Source: Gemmata sp. (GTDB lineage Bacteria; Planctomycetota; Planctomycetia; Gemmatales; Gemmataceae). Taken from it: 48,926 nt of DNA. Made by a program: the position numbers and the translations under genes. The notes under the pieces are model-generated. The model was not told the origin of the DNA, ran no database searches, and was given only the letters and a program-made list of their open reading frames with translations. The stretch is taken from NCBI GenBank assembly GCA_022843445.1, contig JALHNS010000007.1:1-48926 (forward strand), written 5' to 3'. Below, in pieces: positions 37,871-48,381 of the stretch (its first letter is position 1; every line of letters begins with the position of its first letter).

Positions 37871-38241
37871 GGTCGGAACCTCCGAATGTGCGACCCGCAA
37901 CGACCGACAAAAGAGCGACGACGAGCCGTTGGGGCGGGTGCGAGTGTTGCCGGCGAACCGGCGCGCGGACGCAAATACAAAACCGCCACGGGGCGCGTCC
38001 GAGCCCGCAGAGGCTGAAGAAAACTGTGGTACTGCGGAAGAGTGTGGTTCGTTGCGAGTCGAACCCGTTAGCCGCGTGGCGCGCGCAGCCGTCAGTATCC
38101 ACACACACATAAATCGTGTCTAGTAATCACCACGTCAAGTGCTTTTTCATAGAGAGTTCACCTTTTTTTCACCCCGCCGAGCCGGGATCGCGCAACGCGC
38201 ACCAGCACGTTCGAGCGATTTCGCTCGGAATTCGGGCTATT
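37871..38241. other. 371-nt AT-richer spacer upstream of the DUF1559 gene
   Basis: No gene is supported. It has a 6-bp hairpin CGAGCG-ATTT-CGCTCG (38212-38227), a T7 run near 38162, and TTGACG on the minus strand at 38133-38138 without a clear -10. Promoters for the DUF1559 gene are likely here. Confidence 0.4.
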
Positions 38242-38757
38242 TCACCCTTCGGGCGTGAGTGCCGTGAGGTGCCGCAACACGTCGCGAACCGAAATCACGC
38301 CGACGGGCTTTCCGCGCTCCACAACGGGCAAGTGCCGGTAGCCGCCGGCGTCCATCTTCCCCAGCGCCACCGCGAGCCGGTCGTTCGGCGACACCGTTTC
38401 CGGGTCGCGGGTCATGAACGCGCTCACCGGTTCGGCCTCGAACCCCGGCGCGCCGGCCACCTTCGTTAAAAAGTCGCGCTCGGTCAGAATGCCCACCAAC
38501 TCGCCCGCACTCCCGGTCACGAGTAGCGCCCCGATGCGCGCGGCGATCAGTTGCCGCATCGCGTCGCGCAGCGGCGCGGTCGCGGCCACCGTAACCGGCG
38601 GGCGCGGGTCCAGCACCGCCACGGTATCGGCGGTAAGGCTCTGTTCCACCGGGCCTTGTGGCACGTACTCGTCCAAGTGCGCCAGCGGCAGCGAGCAGTT
38701 CGCGCACTCGTCGGAACCGGGCGGGTTGCGGTCGAACCCGCAGGCGGGGCACTTCAT
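38242..38757 (-). CDS. Zinc-ribbon and CBS-pair protein
   Basis: 171 residues. A CPACGFDRNPPGSDECANC ribbon (3-21) precedes two CBS domains (about 55-105 and 115-168): ALLVTGSAGELVGILTERDFL and HLPVVERGKPVGVISVRDVL. CBS pairs sense adenine nucleotides. With no fused effector, it is probably a regulatory subunit acting on other proteins. Upstream lie a Cys-rich and a DUF1501 gene on the same strand. Confidence 0.88.
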   Translation of the reverse strand: MKCPACGFDRNPPGSDECANCSLPLAHLDEYVPQGPVEQSLTADTVAVLDPRPPVTVAATAPLRDAMRQLIAARIGALLVTGSAGELVGILTERDFLTKVAGAPGFEAEPVSAFMTRDPETVSPNDRLAVALGKMDAGGYRHLPVVERGKPVGVISVRDVLRHLTALTPEG

Positions 38758-38823
38758 GATCGTCGGCCCGCGAAAAGAGTTGCGAAGCGGAACGGGATTG
38801 GTGTACGAACCCCCGCGGCGCGC

Positions 38824-39384
38824 TCACAGAAGCGCGAGCGCGGCACGCGGGTAGCACTTCAGCAGTTCCGCGTACTCCGGCACGGTCCCCAGCGCCGCGG
38901 GGAGCGCGCCGGGTGCGAGCAACTTCGGCCGGCACGCGGCGCACACCGGTAGCGGCAACTCGAAGCTCACGTCGCGCCCGATGCGCTTCGTGCCGCCCGG
39001 CCCGCGCTCGTGGCGCTCCTCGGCGCTGCGCCGTTGCAGCAGGTTCGTGAACAACCCGAACAGGCACCCGGACGCCAACTGTTCGCTCGGTTTGTCGTCC
39101 TCGACTTCCGCCGCGCGCTCCAAATCCGCGCGCACCTTCGCCACGTCGTCGGTGTCTTCGAAGCACGCGGCGCAGGCGCGCGTGCCCGGCAAGCGGCCCG
39201 CGAGCAACAGCGCCTCGATGCGCACCGCCGGTGCAAGCCCGGCGCTCTGACCCGCTGCCGCACGCAGTTCGTGCAGCGGGGGCACTTCGACCGTTTGGCC
39301 GCATTCGCACGTCACACGCCCGCCGGCGTCCGCGCCGCTCACGCGCTGCGGCTTTCCGCACGCGCATCGCACTTCGTAGGTCAT
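38824..39384 (-). CDS. Cys-rich hypothetical protein
   Basis: 186 residues. CACGKPQRV...VTCECGQTVEVP at the N-terminus is a zinc-ribbon-like element found in several planctomycete proteins. Further pairs are CAACF near 75 and VCAACRPKL near 150. A short hydrophobic stretch (GCLFGLFTNLL) may touch the membrane. Its ATG overlaps the DUF1501 stop (ATGA), so translation is coupled. Function unknown. Confidence 0.75.
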   Translation of the reverse strand: MTYEVRCACGKPQRVSGADAGGRVTCECGQTVEVPPLHELRAAAGQSAGLAPAVRIEALLLAGRLPGTRACAACFEDTDDVAKVRADLERAAEVEDDKPSEQLASGCLFGLFTNLLQRRSAEERHERGPGGTKRIGRDVSFELPLPVCAACRPKLLAPGALPAALGTVPEYAELLKCYPRAALALL

Positions 39385-40793
39385 GCGAGCACCGGCATGG
39401 GGTCGCCGCGGTAAATGTGGTGCGGGCGGTTCTCGGCGTCGTGCCACGCGGCCGTTTTCGGCAAGCCGAGAGCGCTGTAAATGGTCGCGGCGAAGTTCTC
39501 CGGTGTCTGCGGCTCGCTCGCCGGGTAGCCGCCGATCTTGTCCGACGATCCCACCACGCGCCCGCCCTTCACGCCGCCGCCCGCGAGCCACACACTTTGG
39601 ACGGCCCCCCAGTGGTCGCGGCCCGGTCCTTTATAGTGCTGCGTCAGCGTGCTGATGCGCGGCGTGCGCCCGAACTCGCCCGCCATCACGATCAGCGTGC
39701 TTTCCAAAAGCCCGCGCTGTTCGAGGTCACTCAGAAGCGCCGTCACGGCTTTGTCTGTGGGCGGCAGCAACTTCTCCTTCAGGTGCGGGAAGGCGTTGCC
39801 GTGAGTGTCCCACGTTTCGTTGTTGCCGAGGTTCACCTGCACGAGGTTCACACCGGCTTCCACCAGCCGCGCCGCGGTGAGCAGCGACCAACCGAAGGCG
39901 TTGCGGCCGTAGCGGTCGAGGTCGCGGGGCGACGCGCGGTGCAGGTCGAACGCGGCCCGCACGCGAGCGCTGGTGAGCAGGCTCACGGCGTCGGCGCGCG
40001 ACCGGTCGAACGCGCCCGAATCCAGCACCTTGCGCTGTGCGTCCAACCGCGCGAGCACGCCGAGTCGGTCGCCGAACCGGGCTTCGTCCACGCCTTGCGG
40101 CAGTGTGAGATCGGGAATCGTGAACGCTTTCCGCTTCGCGTCGTGCGGCCGTTCTTGGTGATCGAACTCGTACTCTGGGAACGCGCCATACGCGCGCGGC
40201 TCGAAGGCGCTCGCTTCCAGAAACCACGGGTCGCGGGTGCGGCCCATCACCCCCGCGAACTGTCCCGGAATCACGCGCCCGGTGTTGTGAACGATGCGGT
40301 CCGGCAGCACGACCGCCGGCGGCAGGTTGTTGCGGCCCTTCGTGACCGCGCCCGCGACGGCCGCGATGCTGGGGTGATCGGTGGGTTGCGGCGCGCTGGG
40401 GTTGAACCCGGTGGGCTTGTCGCTGCGCCCCGTGAGCATGATGTGGTGGCTCAGCGAGTGATCGTTCGAGCCGTGCGTGAGCGACCGCACCACGCACCAC
40501 TTGTCGCTGCACGCCGCGAGCTTCGGCAGGTGTTCCGTGATGCGCAGGCCCGGCGTGCGGGTCGCGGTGGTGCCGAACTCGCCGCGAATGGCGTCCGGGG
40601 CGTCCGGCTTCGGGTCGAACGATTCGTGCTGCGCGAGACCGCCGGAAAGGAAGATGTAAATGACCGCGTTCGCGCTGCGTTTGCGTTCGGCGCGCAGCGC
40701 GTTCAGGTCCGAGAGGCCAAGCCCCAAGAGGCCAACGGCCCCGGCTCGGAGCGCGTCGCGGCGGTCGAGTCGCGGGTGTGACAGTGCGGGCAT
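39381..40793 (-). CDS. DUF1501 protein with Tat-like leader
   Basis: 470 residues. DRRDALRAGAVGLLGLG is a twin-arginine-type leader. The alkaline-phosphatase-superfamily signs are SGGLAQHESFDPKPDAP, NNETWDTHGNAFPHLKEKLLPPTDKA and VMAGEFGRTPR. DUF1501 proteins are very abundant in planctomycetes, often paired with DUF1553/DUF1549 genes, which are absent here. Divergent from the propeller-phosphoesterase gene. Confidence 0.92.
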   Translation of the reverse strand: MPALSHPRLDRRDALRAGAVGLLGLGLSDLNALRAERKRSANAVIYIFLSGGLAQHESFDPKPDAPDAIRGEFGTTATRTPGLRITEHLPKLAACSDKWCVVRSLTHGSNDHSLSHHIMLTGRSDKPTGFNPSAPQPTDHPSIAAVAGAVTKGRNNLPPAVVLPDRIVHNTGRVIPGQFAGVMGRTRDPWFLEASAFEPRAYGAFPEYEFDHQERPHDAKRKAFTIPDLTLPQGVDEARFGDRLGVLARLDAQRKVLDSGAFDRSRADAVSLLTSARVRAAFDLHRASPRDLDRYGRNAFGWSLLTAARLVEAGVNLVQVNLGNNETWDTHGNAFPHLKEKLLPPTDKAVTALLSDLEQRGLLESTLIVMAGEFGRTPRISTLTQHYKGPGRDHWGAVQSVWLAGGGVKGGRVVGSSDKIGGYPASEPQTPENFAATIYSALGLPKTAAWHDAENRPHHIYRGDPMPVLA

Positions 40794-40946
40794 GGCAGCG
40801 CCTCGCGGTGGGAGAGTGTGCCACTACTATGCCCGCGACGCGCGCGAAACGCAACACTTCGCCCGCGCCGAAACTTCATCCGATCCACACTCGCATTCGG
40901 GCCGCGCCGCGGGCATCATCTGCACATTCCCCACGAGGTTCCACTG

Positions 40947-43541
40947 ATGCTCCGCGCCACGCTGCTCGTCGCGCTCGCCGTGCTCGCCGCACGCGCCGAC
41001 GACAAACCGGCCCCGAAGGGCGACCCGAAGCCGGTGTTCCCCGGCCCCACGAAGGACGGGTTCCTGCTGCCCAACGGTTGGCACCTCACTCCCGCGGGCA
41101 AACAGGTCGAAATCGCCGACCTGCCGCTGAACATCGCGCCGCTCGCGGACAACAAACACGCGCTCGTCACGACCAACGGGTTCAACCGGCACGAGGTGTC
41201 GCTGGTCGATCTCGGCACCGGCAAGGTGGTCGCGAGCGAGTGGGCGCGCCAAAGCTGGTTCGGGTTCGCGCTGAACAAGGCCGAAGACAAGCTGTGGTGG
41301 TCCGGCGGCGGCAACGGGATGTTGCACACGTTCGACATGAAGGAGGGCAAGTTCGCGCGCACCAGCGCGAAGGAAATCAACCCCGCGGACCTGAAGTTGG
41401 AAGACGTGCTCAAGATCGCCGACGAGGTGAAGAACGCGAAGACCTTCAAGAGCGGGTTGGCACTCGACGAGACGCGCGGCACGCTGTTCGCGCTCGACAT
41501 GCACTGGTCCGAGAAGGTGGACGGCAAGCAGGCGCTGCGCGACGGGCGCGTCACGGCCATCGACCTCAAGACCGGCAAGCCGGCGCGTACGGGGCAGATC
41601 GGCGGGCGGCCCTACGATGTGCTCGTCGGCCCCGGCGGGCACTTGCTGTACGTCTCCGATTGGGCGCACCGGCAGGTGCTCGCGGTCGATCCGACCGAAC
41701 TGCGCGTGGTGGCGAAAATCCCGGTCGGCGAGCACCCGAACCAGATGGTGCTGCACCCGAAAGACGGGCGGCTGTTCGTGGCGTGCGCGTCGAGCAACGC
41801 GGTGTACGCGATCGACACCAAGCGCGGGGTCGTGACCGAAGTGATTCACACGGCACTGTTCCCCAAAGCGCCGGAGGGCACCACGCCGGACGCGGTGGCG
41901 CTGTCCCCGGACGGCAAGACGCTGTTCGTGGCGAACGCGGACAACAACTGCGTCGCGGTGGTGGACGTGGAGAAGGCGAACGAGAGCATCGTGAAGGGCT
42001 TCATTCCGACGGGCTGGTACCCGACGGCGGTCGCGGTCACGCCGGACGGCAAGAACCTGCTCGTGGGCGTCGGGAAGGGCAACCAGAGCAAACCCAACCC
42101 GCTGTTCACCAAAGAGGAGCTTGAGAAGAAGGAAAAGGACGAGGTGAAGCAGATCGCTCGGCGGCTGATGCCGTACCCGTACATCGGGACCACCCTCAGC
42201 GGCGCGCTCTCCATCGTACCGGTACCGGACGAGAAGCAACTGAAGGAGTACACGGCGCAGGTGTACCGCAACTGCCCGTACGCCGACGGCCTGCTCACCG
42301 CGGCCCCGAACAAGGAGAAGACCGCGATCCCGACCCGCGTCGGCGACGAATCGCCGATCAAGTACGTCATCTACGTCATCAAAGAGAACCGCACCTACGA
42401 CCAAGTGTTCGGCGACCTCGCGGCCGGGCCGAACCCGAAGGGCAACGGCGACCCCACGCTGTGCATGTTCCCGCGGAAAGTCACGCCGAACCACCACAAA
42501 CTCGCCGAAGAGTTCGTGCTGCTCGACAACCTGTATTGCAACGGCCAAGTGTCCCGCGACGGGCACCCGTGGAGCACCGCGGCCTACCACACGGATTACA
42601 TCGCGCGCGACTGGCACCTCACGTATTCCGCGCGCAAGGGCGTTGAGGACGACGACGAGGGCAACCTGTCGCGCCCGCCGTCGGGCTACCTGTGGGACGC
42701 CTGCAAGCGGGCCGGCCTCAGCTACCGCAGCTACGGCGAGTACGGCAGCCGCGTGAGCGACGGCATGGGCGGCCTGAAGATGGAAGGCCGCGTGCCGGGC
42801 CTCGTGGGGAAGATGTGCCCGGACTACGGCATTCCGAAGGCGAAGGGCACGCGCCCCCGCGACACCGACAACGTGGAGGTGTTCCTGAAGGAGTACAACC
42901 AGTTCGTCAAAGACAAGACGATGCCGCGGTTCGTGATTATGAGCCTCGGCGAAGACCACACCGACGGCACCCGGGTGGGCGCGTTCACCCCGCAGGCGTG
43001 CGTCGCGAGCAACGACCTCGCACTCGGCAAACTGGTGGAAGCGGTGAGCAACGGGCCGCTGTGGAAGGAAACCGCGATCTTCGTGATCGAGGACGACGCG
43101 CAGAACGGTCCGGACCACGTGGACGCGCACCGCACGGTGGGCCTCGTGATCTCGCCGTACACGAAGCGCAAGTTCGTGGACAGCACGCAGTACCAAACCG
43201 TGAGCATGATCCGCACGATGGAGCTGATTCTGGGCCTGCCGCCGCTGAGCCAGTACGACGCGGCGGCGCGTCCGATGTTCAACAGCTTCACCGACAAAGC
43301 CGACCTGACCGCGTACAAGCACGAGCCGGCGCAGATCGACCTGAACGCGAAGAACGACAAGTTGTCGTTCGGGTGGGAACTGTCGGAGAAGATGGACTTC
43401 AGCGAGTACGACAAGATCAACGACTTCGAGTTGAACTACGTGCTGTGGCACGCGGTGATGGGTAAGGACGCGCCCCAACCGCCGGCGGTGCGCCGGGCCA
43501 TCGCGTTCCGCTCCCAGCCGACCGCGAAGAACCAGAAGTGA
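40947..43541 (+). CDS. Exported beta-propeller/phosphoesterase fusion
   Basis: 864 residues. Signal peptide 1-17, a YncE-like propeller (about 30-400; NAVYAIDTKRGVVTEVI, GTTPDAVALSPDGKTLFVANADNN), then a phosphoesterase-family alkaline-phosphatase fold (about 470-830; YVIKENRTYDQVFGDL near 475, SLGEDHTDGT, IFVIEDDAQNGPDHVDAHR). The Asp/His metal ligands are in EDDAQNG and VDAHR. The enzyme likely cleaves phosphoesters outside the membrane; the propeller may recognise substrate. A REPIN-like element follows. Confidence 0.9.
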   Translation: MLRATLLVALAVLAARADDKPAPKGDPKPVFPGPTKDGFLLPNGWHLTPAGKQVEIADLPLNIAPLADNKHALVTTNGFNRHEVSLVDLGTGKVVASEWARQSWFGFALNKAEDKLWWSGGGNGMLHTFDMKEGKFARTSAKEINPADLKLEDVLKIADEVKNAKTFKSGLALDETRGTLFALDMHWSEKVDGKQALRDGRVTAIDLKTGKPARTGQIGGRPYDVLVGPGGHLLYVSDWAHRQVLAVDPTELRVVAKIPVGEHPNQMVLHPKDGRLFVACASSNAVYAIDTKRGVVTEVIHTALFPKAPEGTTPDAVALSPDGKTLFVANADNNCVAVVDVEKANESIVKGFIPTGWYPTAVAVTPDGKNLLVGVGKGNQSKPNPLFTKEELEKKEKDEVKQIARRLMPYPYIGTTLSGALSIVPVPDEKQLKEYTAQVYRNCPYADGLLTAAPNKEKTAIPTRVGDESPIKYVIYVIKENRTYDQVFGDLAAGPNPKGNGDPTLCMFPRKVTPNHHKLAEEFVLLDNLYCNGQVSRDGHPWSTAAYHTDYIARDWHLTYSARKGVEDDDEGNLSRPPSGYLWDACKRAGLSYRSYGEYGSRVSDGMGGLKMEGRVPGLVGKMCPDYGIPKAKGTRPRDTDNVEVFLKEYNQFVKDKTMPRFVIMSLGEDHTDGTRVGAFTPQACVASNDLALGKLVEAVSNGPLWKETAIFVIEDDAQNGPDHVDAHRTVGLVISPYTKRKFVDSTQYQTVSMIRTMELILGLPPLSQYDAAARPMFNSFTDKADLTAYKHEPAQIDLNAKNDKLSFGWELSEKMDFSEYDKINDFELNYVLWHAVMGKDAPQPPAVRRAIAFRSQPTAKNQK

Positions 43542-43552
43542 GTGCGTCTTCA

Positions 43553-43663
43553 GGGTAGTAGGCACGCTCCGCGTGCCGTGTGCTCGGGCCGCATCAGTAA
43601 ACCAACTGAACGCACGGCTTCTCCGCGCGCTGCGGAACGGCACGCGGAGCGTGCCTACTACCC
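43553..43663. repeat. REPIN-like element, copy 2
   Basis: Perfect 27-nt inverted arms at 43553-43579 and 43637-43663. The inner 25 nt are the same as in 33132-33237. The loop begins GTGCTCGGGCCG where copy 1 has GTGTTCGGGCCG, and CCAACTG recurs in both. It starts 12 nt after a stop codon. Confidence 0.93.
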
Positions 43664-43768
43664 TGCGCGCCCTCACATCTTCCCCGCGGCGCGTTCACCT
43701 TGTTCCGCGGTTCCGCGCGCTCGTACAATGTCCGCTACGTCCCGAGGCGCGAACGGTTCCGCACGCAC

Positions 43769-44965
43769 ATGGCCCAGCACACGCCGAGCGCCGAACGGCC
43801 CAAACGGGTCGCGCTACTCGGCTCCACCGGGTCCATCGGCACGAGCACGCTCGACGTTGCGCGGCACCTGCCGCACCGCGTCGAAGTCGTCGGCCTCGCG
43901 GCGCACTCGCGCTGGGAGCAACTCGCCGAACAGTGCCGCGAGTTCAAACCGGCTGTCGCGGTTCTGTGCGACGCCGAAGCGTTCGCGCGCGCGGATCGCA
44001 CGCAGTTCCCGAAGGGAACCGAACTGCTACACGGCGAAGACGCGGTTCGCAAACTCGTCACGGCCACCGAAACCGATGTCGTGGTTTCGGCGGTGGTCGG
44101 CGCGGCCGGGCTGAACGGCACTTGGGCCGCGCTTGATGCAGGTAAGACGGTCGCGCTGGCGAATAAGGAAACGCTCGTCGTCGGTGGGCCGCTCGTCACG
44201 GAACTCGCGGCCAAGCGCGGCGCGAAGTTGCTTCCGGTGGATAGCGAACACTCCGCGATCTTTCAGGCGCTCACCGGGCACACCGCGGCCGACGTGAGCA
44301 AGGTGGTTCTCACCGCGAGCGGCGGGCCGTTTCGCGGGAAGCGCGCCGCCGATCTCGAACACGTCACCCCGCAGCAGGCGCTCAAGCACCCCACTTGGCA
44401 GATGGGGCCGAAGATTACCATCGACTCCGCGACGCTGATGAACAAGGCGCTCGAAGTGATCGAAGCGCGGTGGCTGTTCGGCCTGACGGCCGACCAAATC
44501 GACGTGATCGTTCACCCGGAGTCGGTGGTTCACTCGTTCGTCGAGTTCGCGGACGGCTCCGTGCTCGCGCAACTTTCGCCGCCGGACATGCGGCTGCCGA
44601 TTCAGTTGGCACTCCTGCACCCGGAGCGCACCGGCGGGCCGGCGAAGCGGCTGAACTGGCAGGAACTGCGCGCGCTCACCTTCGAACAGCCCGACCGCGA
44701 AACGTTCGCGGCTCTCGACCTCGGCTTCCGTGTGGCCCGCGACGGCGGCACCACCGGGGCCGTGCTGAACGCGGCCAACGAAGCCGCCGTCGGCCGGTTT
44801 CTCTCAAACGATTTGGCCTTTTTGGACATCGCGCGGTGCTGCCGCGCGGTGCTCGACGCGCACGACTACGAACCGCGCCCCACGCTCGAACGGCTGCTGA
44901 AGCTGGACGGCTGGGCGCGGCAGGAGGTTGCGAGTTGGACCCGAACGCGAACGGCAACCCGGTGA
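43769..44965 (+). CDS. dxr: 1-deoxy-D-xylulose 5-phosphate reductoisomerase
   Basis: 398 residues, normal length. The NADPH site is [15 protein letters not shown] at 16-30. Further signs are [61 protein letters not shown] and [12 protein letters not shown]. It catalyses the first committed step of the MEP isoprenoid pathway. Its end overlaps rseP by 31 nt, a common neighbour pair in bacteria. Confidence 0.97.
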   Translation: MAQHTPSAERPKRVALLGSTGSIGTSTLDVARHLPHRVEVVGLAAHSRWEQLAEQCREFKPAVAVLCDAEAFARADRTQFPKGTELLHGEDAVRKLVTATETDVVVSAVVGAAGLNGTWAALDAGKTVALANKETLVVGGPLVTELAAKRGAKLLPVDSEHSAIFQALTGHTAADVSKVVLTASGGPFRGKRAADLEHVTPQQALKHPTWQMGPKITIDSATLMNKALEVIEARWLFGLTADQIDVIVHPESVVHSFVEFADGSVLAQLSPPDMRLPIQLALLHPERTGGPAKRLNWQELRALTFEQPDRETFAALDLGFRVARDGGTTGAVLNAANEAAVGRFLSNDLAFLDIARCCRAVLDAHDYEPRPTLERLLKLDGWARQEVASWTRTRTATR

Positions 44966-47214
44966 ACCCGGACAACAAGCCGATTGACCCCGAAAACGCG
45001 CCGATCAACCCCGAAACCGGGCAACCGGACCGCGCCGCGGAGGTGTCCGCGCTCAAGGCGTGGCTGCGCGAGAACCGCACCTCGATGGTGGTGAGCGTGG
45101 TCGCGGTCGCGCTCGTCATTCGCTACCTCGACCCGATCGGCACGCTGCTGGTCGTGTTCGGTCTGGGCTTGGTGATCTTCATTCACGAACTCGGGCACTT
45201 CCTCGCGGCGAAGTGGTGCGACGTTCACGTCAGCGTGTTCAGCATCGGGTTCGGTCCGGCGGTGCCGTTCTGCTCGTACAAGTACGGCGAAACCACATAC
45301 AAGGTGGGCATCATCCCGCTCGGCGGGTTCGTGAAGATGGTGGGCGAGGGCGAAGACGCCGAACCCGAAGACGAGGACAACGACCCGCGGAGTTTCCGCC
45401 GCAAAACGGTCGGCCAGCGGATGCTCATCATCTCCGCGGGCGTGATCATGAACATCATTCTGGGATTCGCGTGCTTCATCGCCGCGTACCTGCACGGCGT
45501 GCAAGAGATTCCCGGCACGGTGGGCCGCGTGGAGGCCGGCGGCGGCGCGTGGCGCGCCGGCATCCGCACCGACGACGAGTTGAAGCAACTCGGCAGCATG
45601 ACGGACCCGTCGTTCAAAGACATTCCGCCACTGGTGATGAGCACCCACAAGGGCGAAACGCTCCCGGTCGAAGTGCGCCGCAACGGCACCGACGTGAAGG
45701 GCATCGCGGCCGAGCCAATGCGCGACGAGGGCCAACTGTTCCCGCAGCTCGGTATCGGTTCCGCGAGCAGTTTGAAGCTCATCTCCGGCGGCAAGAAGAA
45801 GCTGAAGCCCGCGGTTCCCGGTAGCCCGGCGGCGGCGGCGAAGAGCGCCGACGGCAAGGAGTTCGAGCCGGGCGATACGGTCGTGGCGATGACCGACCCG
45901 GACAAGCCGGGCGCAATCACGCCTCTCACCGATTACGCCGACTACTACCGCCGCGCGGTGCGCCTCGCGGGCAAAGAGTTCACGGTTCACGTTCAGCGGA
46001 AGGACGCGGAACCGGGCACGTCGCCGGTGGCGCTCACCGTCGCGCCGGCGTACCGGCACGACCTCGGCCTGCGCATGCGCATGGGCGAAGTGGTCGCGGT
46101 GCGCGCCAGCGGGCCGGCCGATGGCAAAGTGAACACGCGGCAGGAAGGCGCGAAGCCCGGCGACCGCATCGTGGAAGTAACCGTGACCGGGGCCGACGGC
46201 AAGCCGATCCGCTACGCCGCCGGCGACAAAGCCAACCCGCTCGACCCGCTGCTGCTCCCGCGGCAGTTGGACCAGTGGGCGTTCTCTTCGCCGCCGCCCC
46301 CGAACCTGAAAGTGGAAGTGGTGGTGCTGCGCGAGGTGGAGCACACCGAGAAGCGCGTGACGCTGAGCATGGATTTTGACCCGAGTTTCCGGTACGCGCG
46401 CGAGACCGCGTACCTGCCGAACAGCCCGCTGCCGATCAGCGGGTTGGGCCTCGCGTATTGGGTGGAAGGCGTCGTGGACGAAGTGGTTCCCGGCGGCGCG
46501 GCTGCCGCCGCGGGTTTCCCCGCGAACGACGAGAAGGCCGGGAAGGTGTCGGTGATTACCGCCGTGCGCCTCAAGGCACAAGACGACAAGGGCGAAGTGA
46601 AGCCGGGCAACTGGAAGGACGACCTGAAGCCGCACCAGTGGGCACCGGCCGATTCGCTGATGCAACTCAGCCCGCCGTACGAACTCGACATTAAAGTGAA
46701 GCGCGGCGACGAGGAGTTGGAGTTCACGATCCGCGCGCGCCCGGACCCGCGGTTCCCGGTAGAGGAGCGCGGTATCGCCTTCGACACCGACACGCGCGTG
46801 CGCCAAGCGGACGGCATCGGCGACGCGATGAGCCTCGGCTGGCGCGCGACGACGCGATTCATCAAGACGGTGTACATGAACCTGTACGGCTTGGTGTTCG
46901 GTCGCGTGAGCGTGAAGACGATGAGCGGCCCGCTAACGATTGCGACGACGACCTACCGGCTGGCCGAAGAGGACGCGTGGAAACTGCTTCTGTTCCTCGG
47001 GATGATCTCGGTAAACTTGGCGGTGGTGAACTTCCTGCCGATCCCGGTGCTGGACGGCGGGCACATGGTGTTTCTGATACTGGAGAAGGTACTGGGCCGC
47101 CCGGTGCCGGAGCGCCTGTTCGCGGTGGCGATGTACATCGGCTTGGCGCTGATCCTGAGTTTGTTCGCGCTCACGCTAACGAACGACATCCGCCGCGAGT
47201 TCTTCGGGATGTGA
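44935..47214 (+). CDS. rseP: RseP-type site-2 protease, TTG start
   Basis: About 759 residues, against roughly 450 in E. coli. The active-site HELGH is at 84-88 in a membrane helix, and [12 protein letters not shown] near 700-710 supplies the Asp ligand. Between them lie two or more PDZ-like regions ([36 protein letters not shown]) and long insertions. There is no ATG near the conserved N-terminus; TTG at 44935 has AGGAGG 7 nt upstream, inside dxr. The Asn/Pro-rich first 30 residues are unusual. It cleaves anti-sigma factors or signal-peptide remnants within the membrane. Confidence 0.92.
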   Translation: MDPNANGNPVNPDNKPIDPENAPINPETGQPDRAAEVSALKAWLRENRTSMVVSVVAVALVIRYLDPIGTLLVVFGLGLVIFIHELGHFLAAKWCDVHVSVFSIGFGPAVPFCSYKYGETTYKVGIIPLGGFVKMVGEGEDAEPEDEDNDPRSFRRKTVGQRMLIISAGVIMNIILGFACFIAAYLHGVQEIPGTVGRVEAGGGAWRAGIRTDDELKQLGSMTDPSFKDIPPLVMSTHKGETLPVEVRRNGTDVKGIAAEPMRDEGQLFPQLGIGSASSLKLISGGKKKLKPAVPGSPAAAAKSADGKEFEPGDTVVAMTDPDKPGAITPLTDYADYYRRAVRLAGKEFTVHVQRKDAEPGTSPVALTVAPAYRHDLGLRMRMGEVVAVRASGPADGKVNTRQEGAKPGDRIVEVTVTGADGKPIRYAAGDKANPLDPLLLPRQLDQWAFSSPPPPNLKVEVVVLREVEHTEKRVTLSMDFDPSFRYARETAYLPNSPLPISGLGLAYWVEGVVDEVVPGGAAAAAGFPANDEKAGKVSVITAVRLKAQDDKGEVKPGNWKDDLKPHQWAPADSLMQLSPPYELDIKVKRGDEELEFTIRARPDPRFPVEERGIAFDTDTRVRQADGIGDAMSLGWRATTRFIKTVYMNLYGLVFGRVSVKTMSGPLTIATTTYRLAEEDAWKLLLFLGMISVNLAVVNFLPIPVLDGGHMVFLILEKVLGRPVPERLFAVAMYIGLALILSLFALTLTNDIRREFFGM

Positions 47215-47238
47215 GGTAAGAAAGCGGCGCGGCTTTTG

Positions 47239-47406
47239 GCTTTGGCCCTCTCCCCGCGAAGCGTGGGAGAGGGTGGCCGAGGCTTTGCGAGGCCGGGTGA
47301 GGGGAACAACCCACACCAGTGAAGTAAGCTGAAGCGCTCGAATAGCTCACCCCTCACCCGGCGGCGAAGCGCCGCCACCCTCTCCCGCAAGGGGAGAGGG
47401 CAAAGC
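47239..47406. repeat. Long inverted repeat of the CCCTCTCCC/GGTGAGGGG type
   Basis: Arms at 47239-47304 and 47350-47406 are imperfect reverse complements. Each contains CCCTCTCCC..GGGAGAGGG as an inner hairpin and ends in GGTGAGGGG toward the centre. It lies after rseP and before the duplicated genes. Confidence 0.85.
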
Positions 47407-47431
47407 AGAAGACGCGCGATTAAGGTGCGCC

Positions 47432-48148
47432 ATGCGTGCGAAGGTGCTGACGGTGTGCGCGCTGGCGGTGGGCGCGGCGGGTGGCTGGTTCGCCAAGCGG
47501 GTGCCGGCCCCGGTCGCGCCGGAACCGCCGGCGCAAGTAAGCGCGCCGAAACTCGCGGTCGCCCCGATGCCGCGCCCGGCCCGCAACGAGCGCATCATTC
47601 CGCTCGCCGCGGTGTACGGCACCCGCAGCCAGCCCGGAACCAAGACGCTCCCGCACTGGGGAGAAGATGGTCACGATTGGAGCAAACTTCGCGAAGCAGT
47701 GTATTCGCTCTCGCAACACGCAGTCCTCGTGAGCGCGCCCACCGTCTACGCCGCGGGCGACCAAGCAGCGGCGCTGATTCGCGGTGACGGTTGGATTGAC
47801 GAACTGCGACTTGAGGGGCCGCTCGAACACAACAAGCTGTGGGCGGTCGTGTCATTCGGTACGTTCAGCGGCACACACAACCGCGAAGTGCTTTCGATAG
47901 TGGCGACTGACGACAGCCTAACGGTGAATTACCGGTGCGTCGGGCACCCCTTTATTGAGCGTATCGATGTACCGCACGCATTCGTCGTTCCGCTCGGCAA
48001 GCCGAAGCCCGGTTGGTTCACCCTCCGCTTGTTCGATGTAGACGAAGGGCACGATACGCGCGTCGTGCGGGTGTATGTTGGCGACCGCCCGCCCGCCGAT
48101 TCCGCAGAGATGCGAGAACTCATTCGTCGTCTCCGCGAGAAGCCGTAG
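47432..48148 (+). CDS. Hypothetical membrane-anchored/exported protein, paralogue 1
   Basis: 238 residues. An N-terminal hydrophobic anchor (about 5-20, VLTVCALAVGAAGGWFA) and a Pro/Ala linker (24-50) precede an unrecognised soluble domain. LWAVVSFGTF, LTVNYR, HAFVVPLGKPKPGWFTLRLFDV and TRVVRVYV are shared with the next gene. The family is unknown. It lies after rseP and an inverted repeat. Confidence 0.75.
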   Translation: MRAKVLTVCALAVGAAGGWFAKRVPAPVAPEPPAQVSAPKLAVAPMPRPARNERIIPLAAVYGTRSQPGTKTLPHWGEDGHDWSKLREAVYSLSQHAVLVSAPTVYAAGDQAAALIRGDGWIDELRLEGPLEHNKLWAVVSFGTFSGTHNREVLSIVATDDSLTVNYRCVGHPFIERIDVPHAFVVPLGKPKPGWFTLRLFDVDEGHDTRVVRVYVGDRPPADSAEMRELIRRLREKP

Positions 48149-48381
48149 CGCGTTCCGAATCACACCCAGAGGCCGCGATATTCCGCGTCCTCGGCACACA
48201 TGGTGTCGTTGCTGATTGAGGTCTCACGATGCGTGCGAAGGTGCTGATCGCGGTGTGCGCGCTGGCGCTAGGCGCGGCGGGTGGCTGGTTCGCCAAGCGG
48301 GTGCCGGCCCCGGTCGCGCCGGAACCGCCGGCGCAAGTAAGCGCGCCGAAACTCGCGGTCGCCCCGATGCCGCGCCCGGCC
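47432..48381 (+). repeat. Direct duplication of a 5' gene module
   Basis: 47432-47581 and 48229-48381 are direct copies covering start codon, anchor and linker. The last 111 nt (47471-47581 and 48271-48381) are identical base for base, including third codon positions, after which the genes diverge abruptly. Confidence 0.92.

Noticed and set aside
37871-38241. tRNA or small RNA gene in the AT-richer spacer
   Set aside because: No cloverleaf pattern, T-loop or anticodon stem could be built; only a short hairpin is visible.
33132-43663. The paired inverted repeats taken as ends of an insertion sequence or composite transposon
   Set aside because: No transposase lies within any of the pairs, the genes between the two copies are ordinary chromosomal genes, and no target duplications were seen.
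40827-43676. Very long open frame on the minus strand opposite the propeller-phosphoesterase gene
   Set aside because: Arg/His/Val-rich translation without domains; it is a mirror frame of high-GC codon usage. The plus-strand gene has a signal peptide and clear family motifs.
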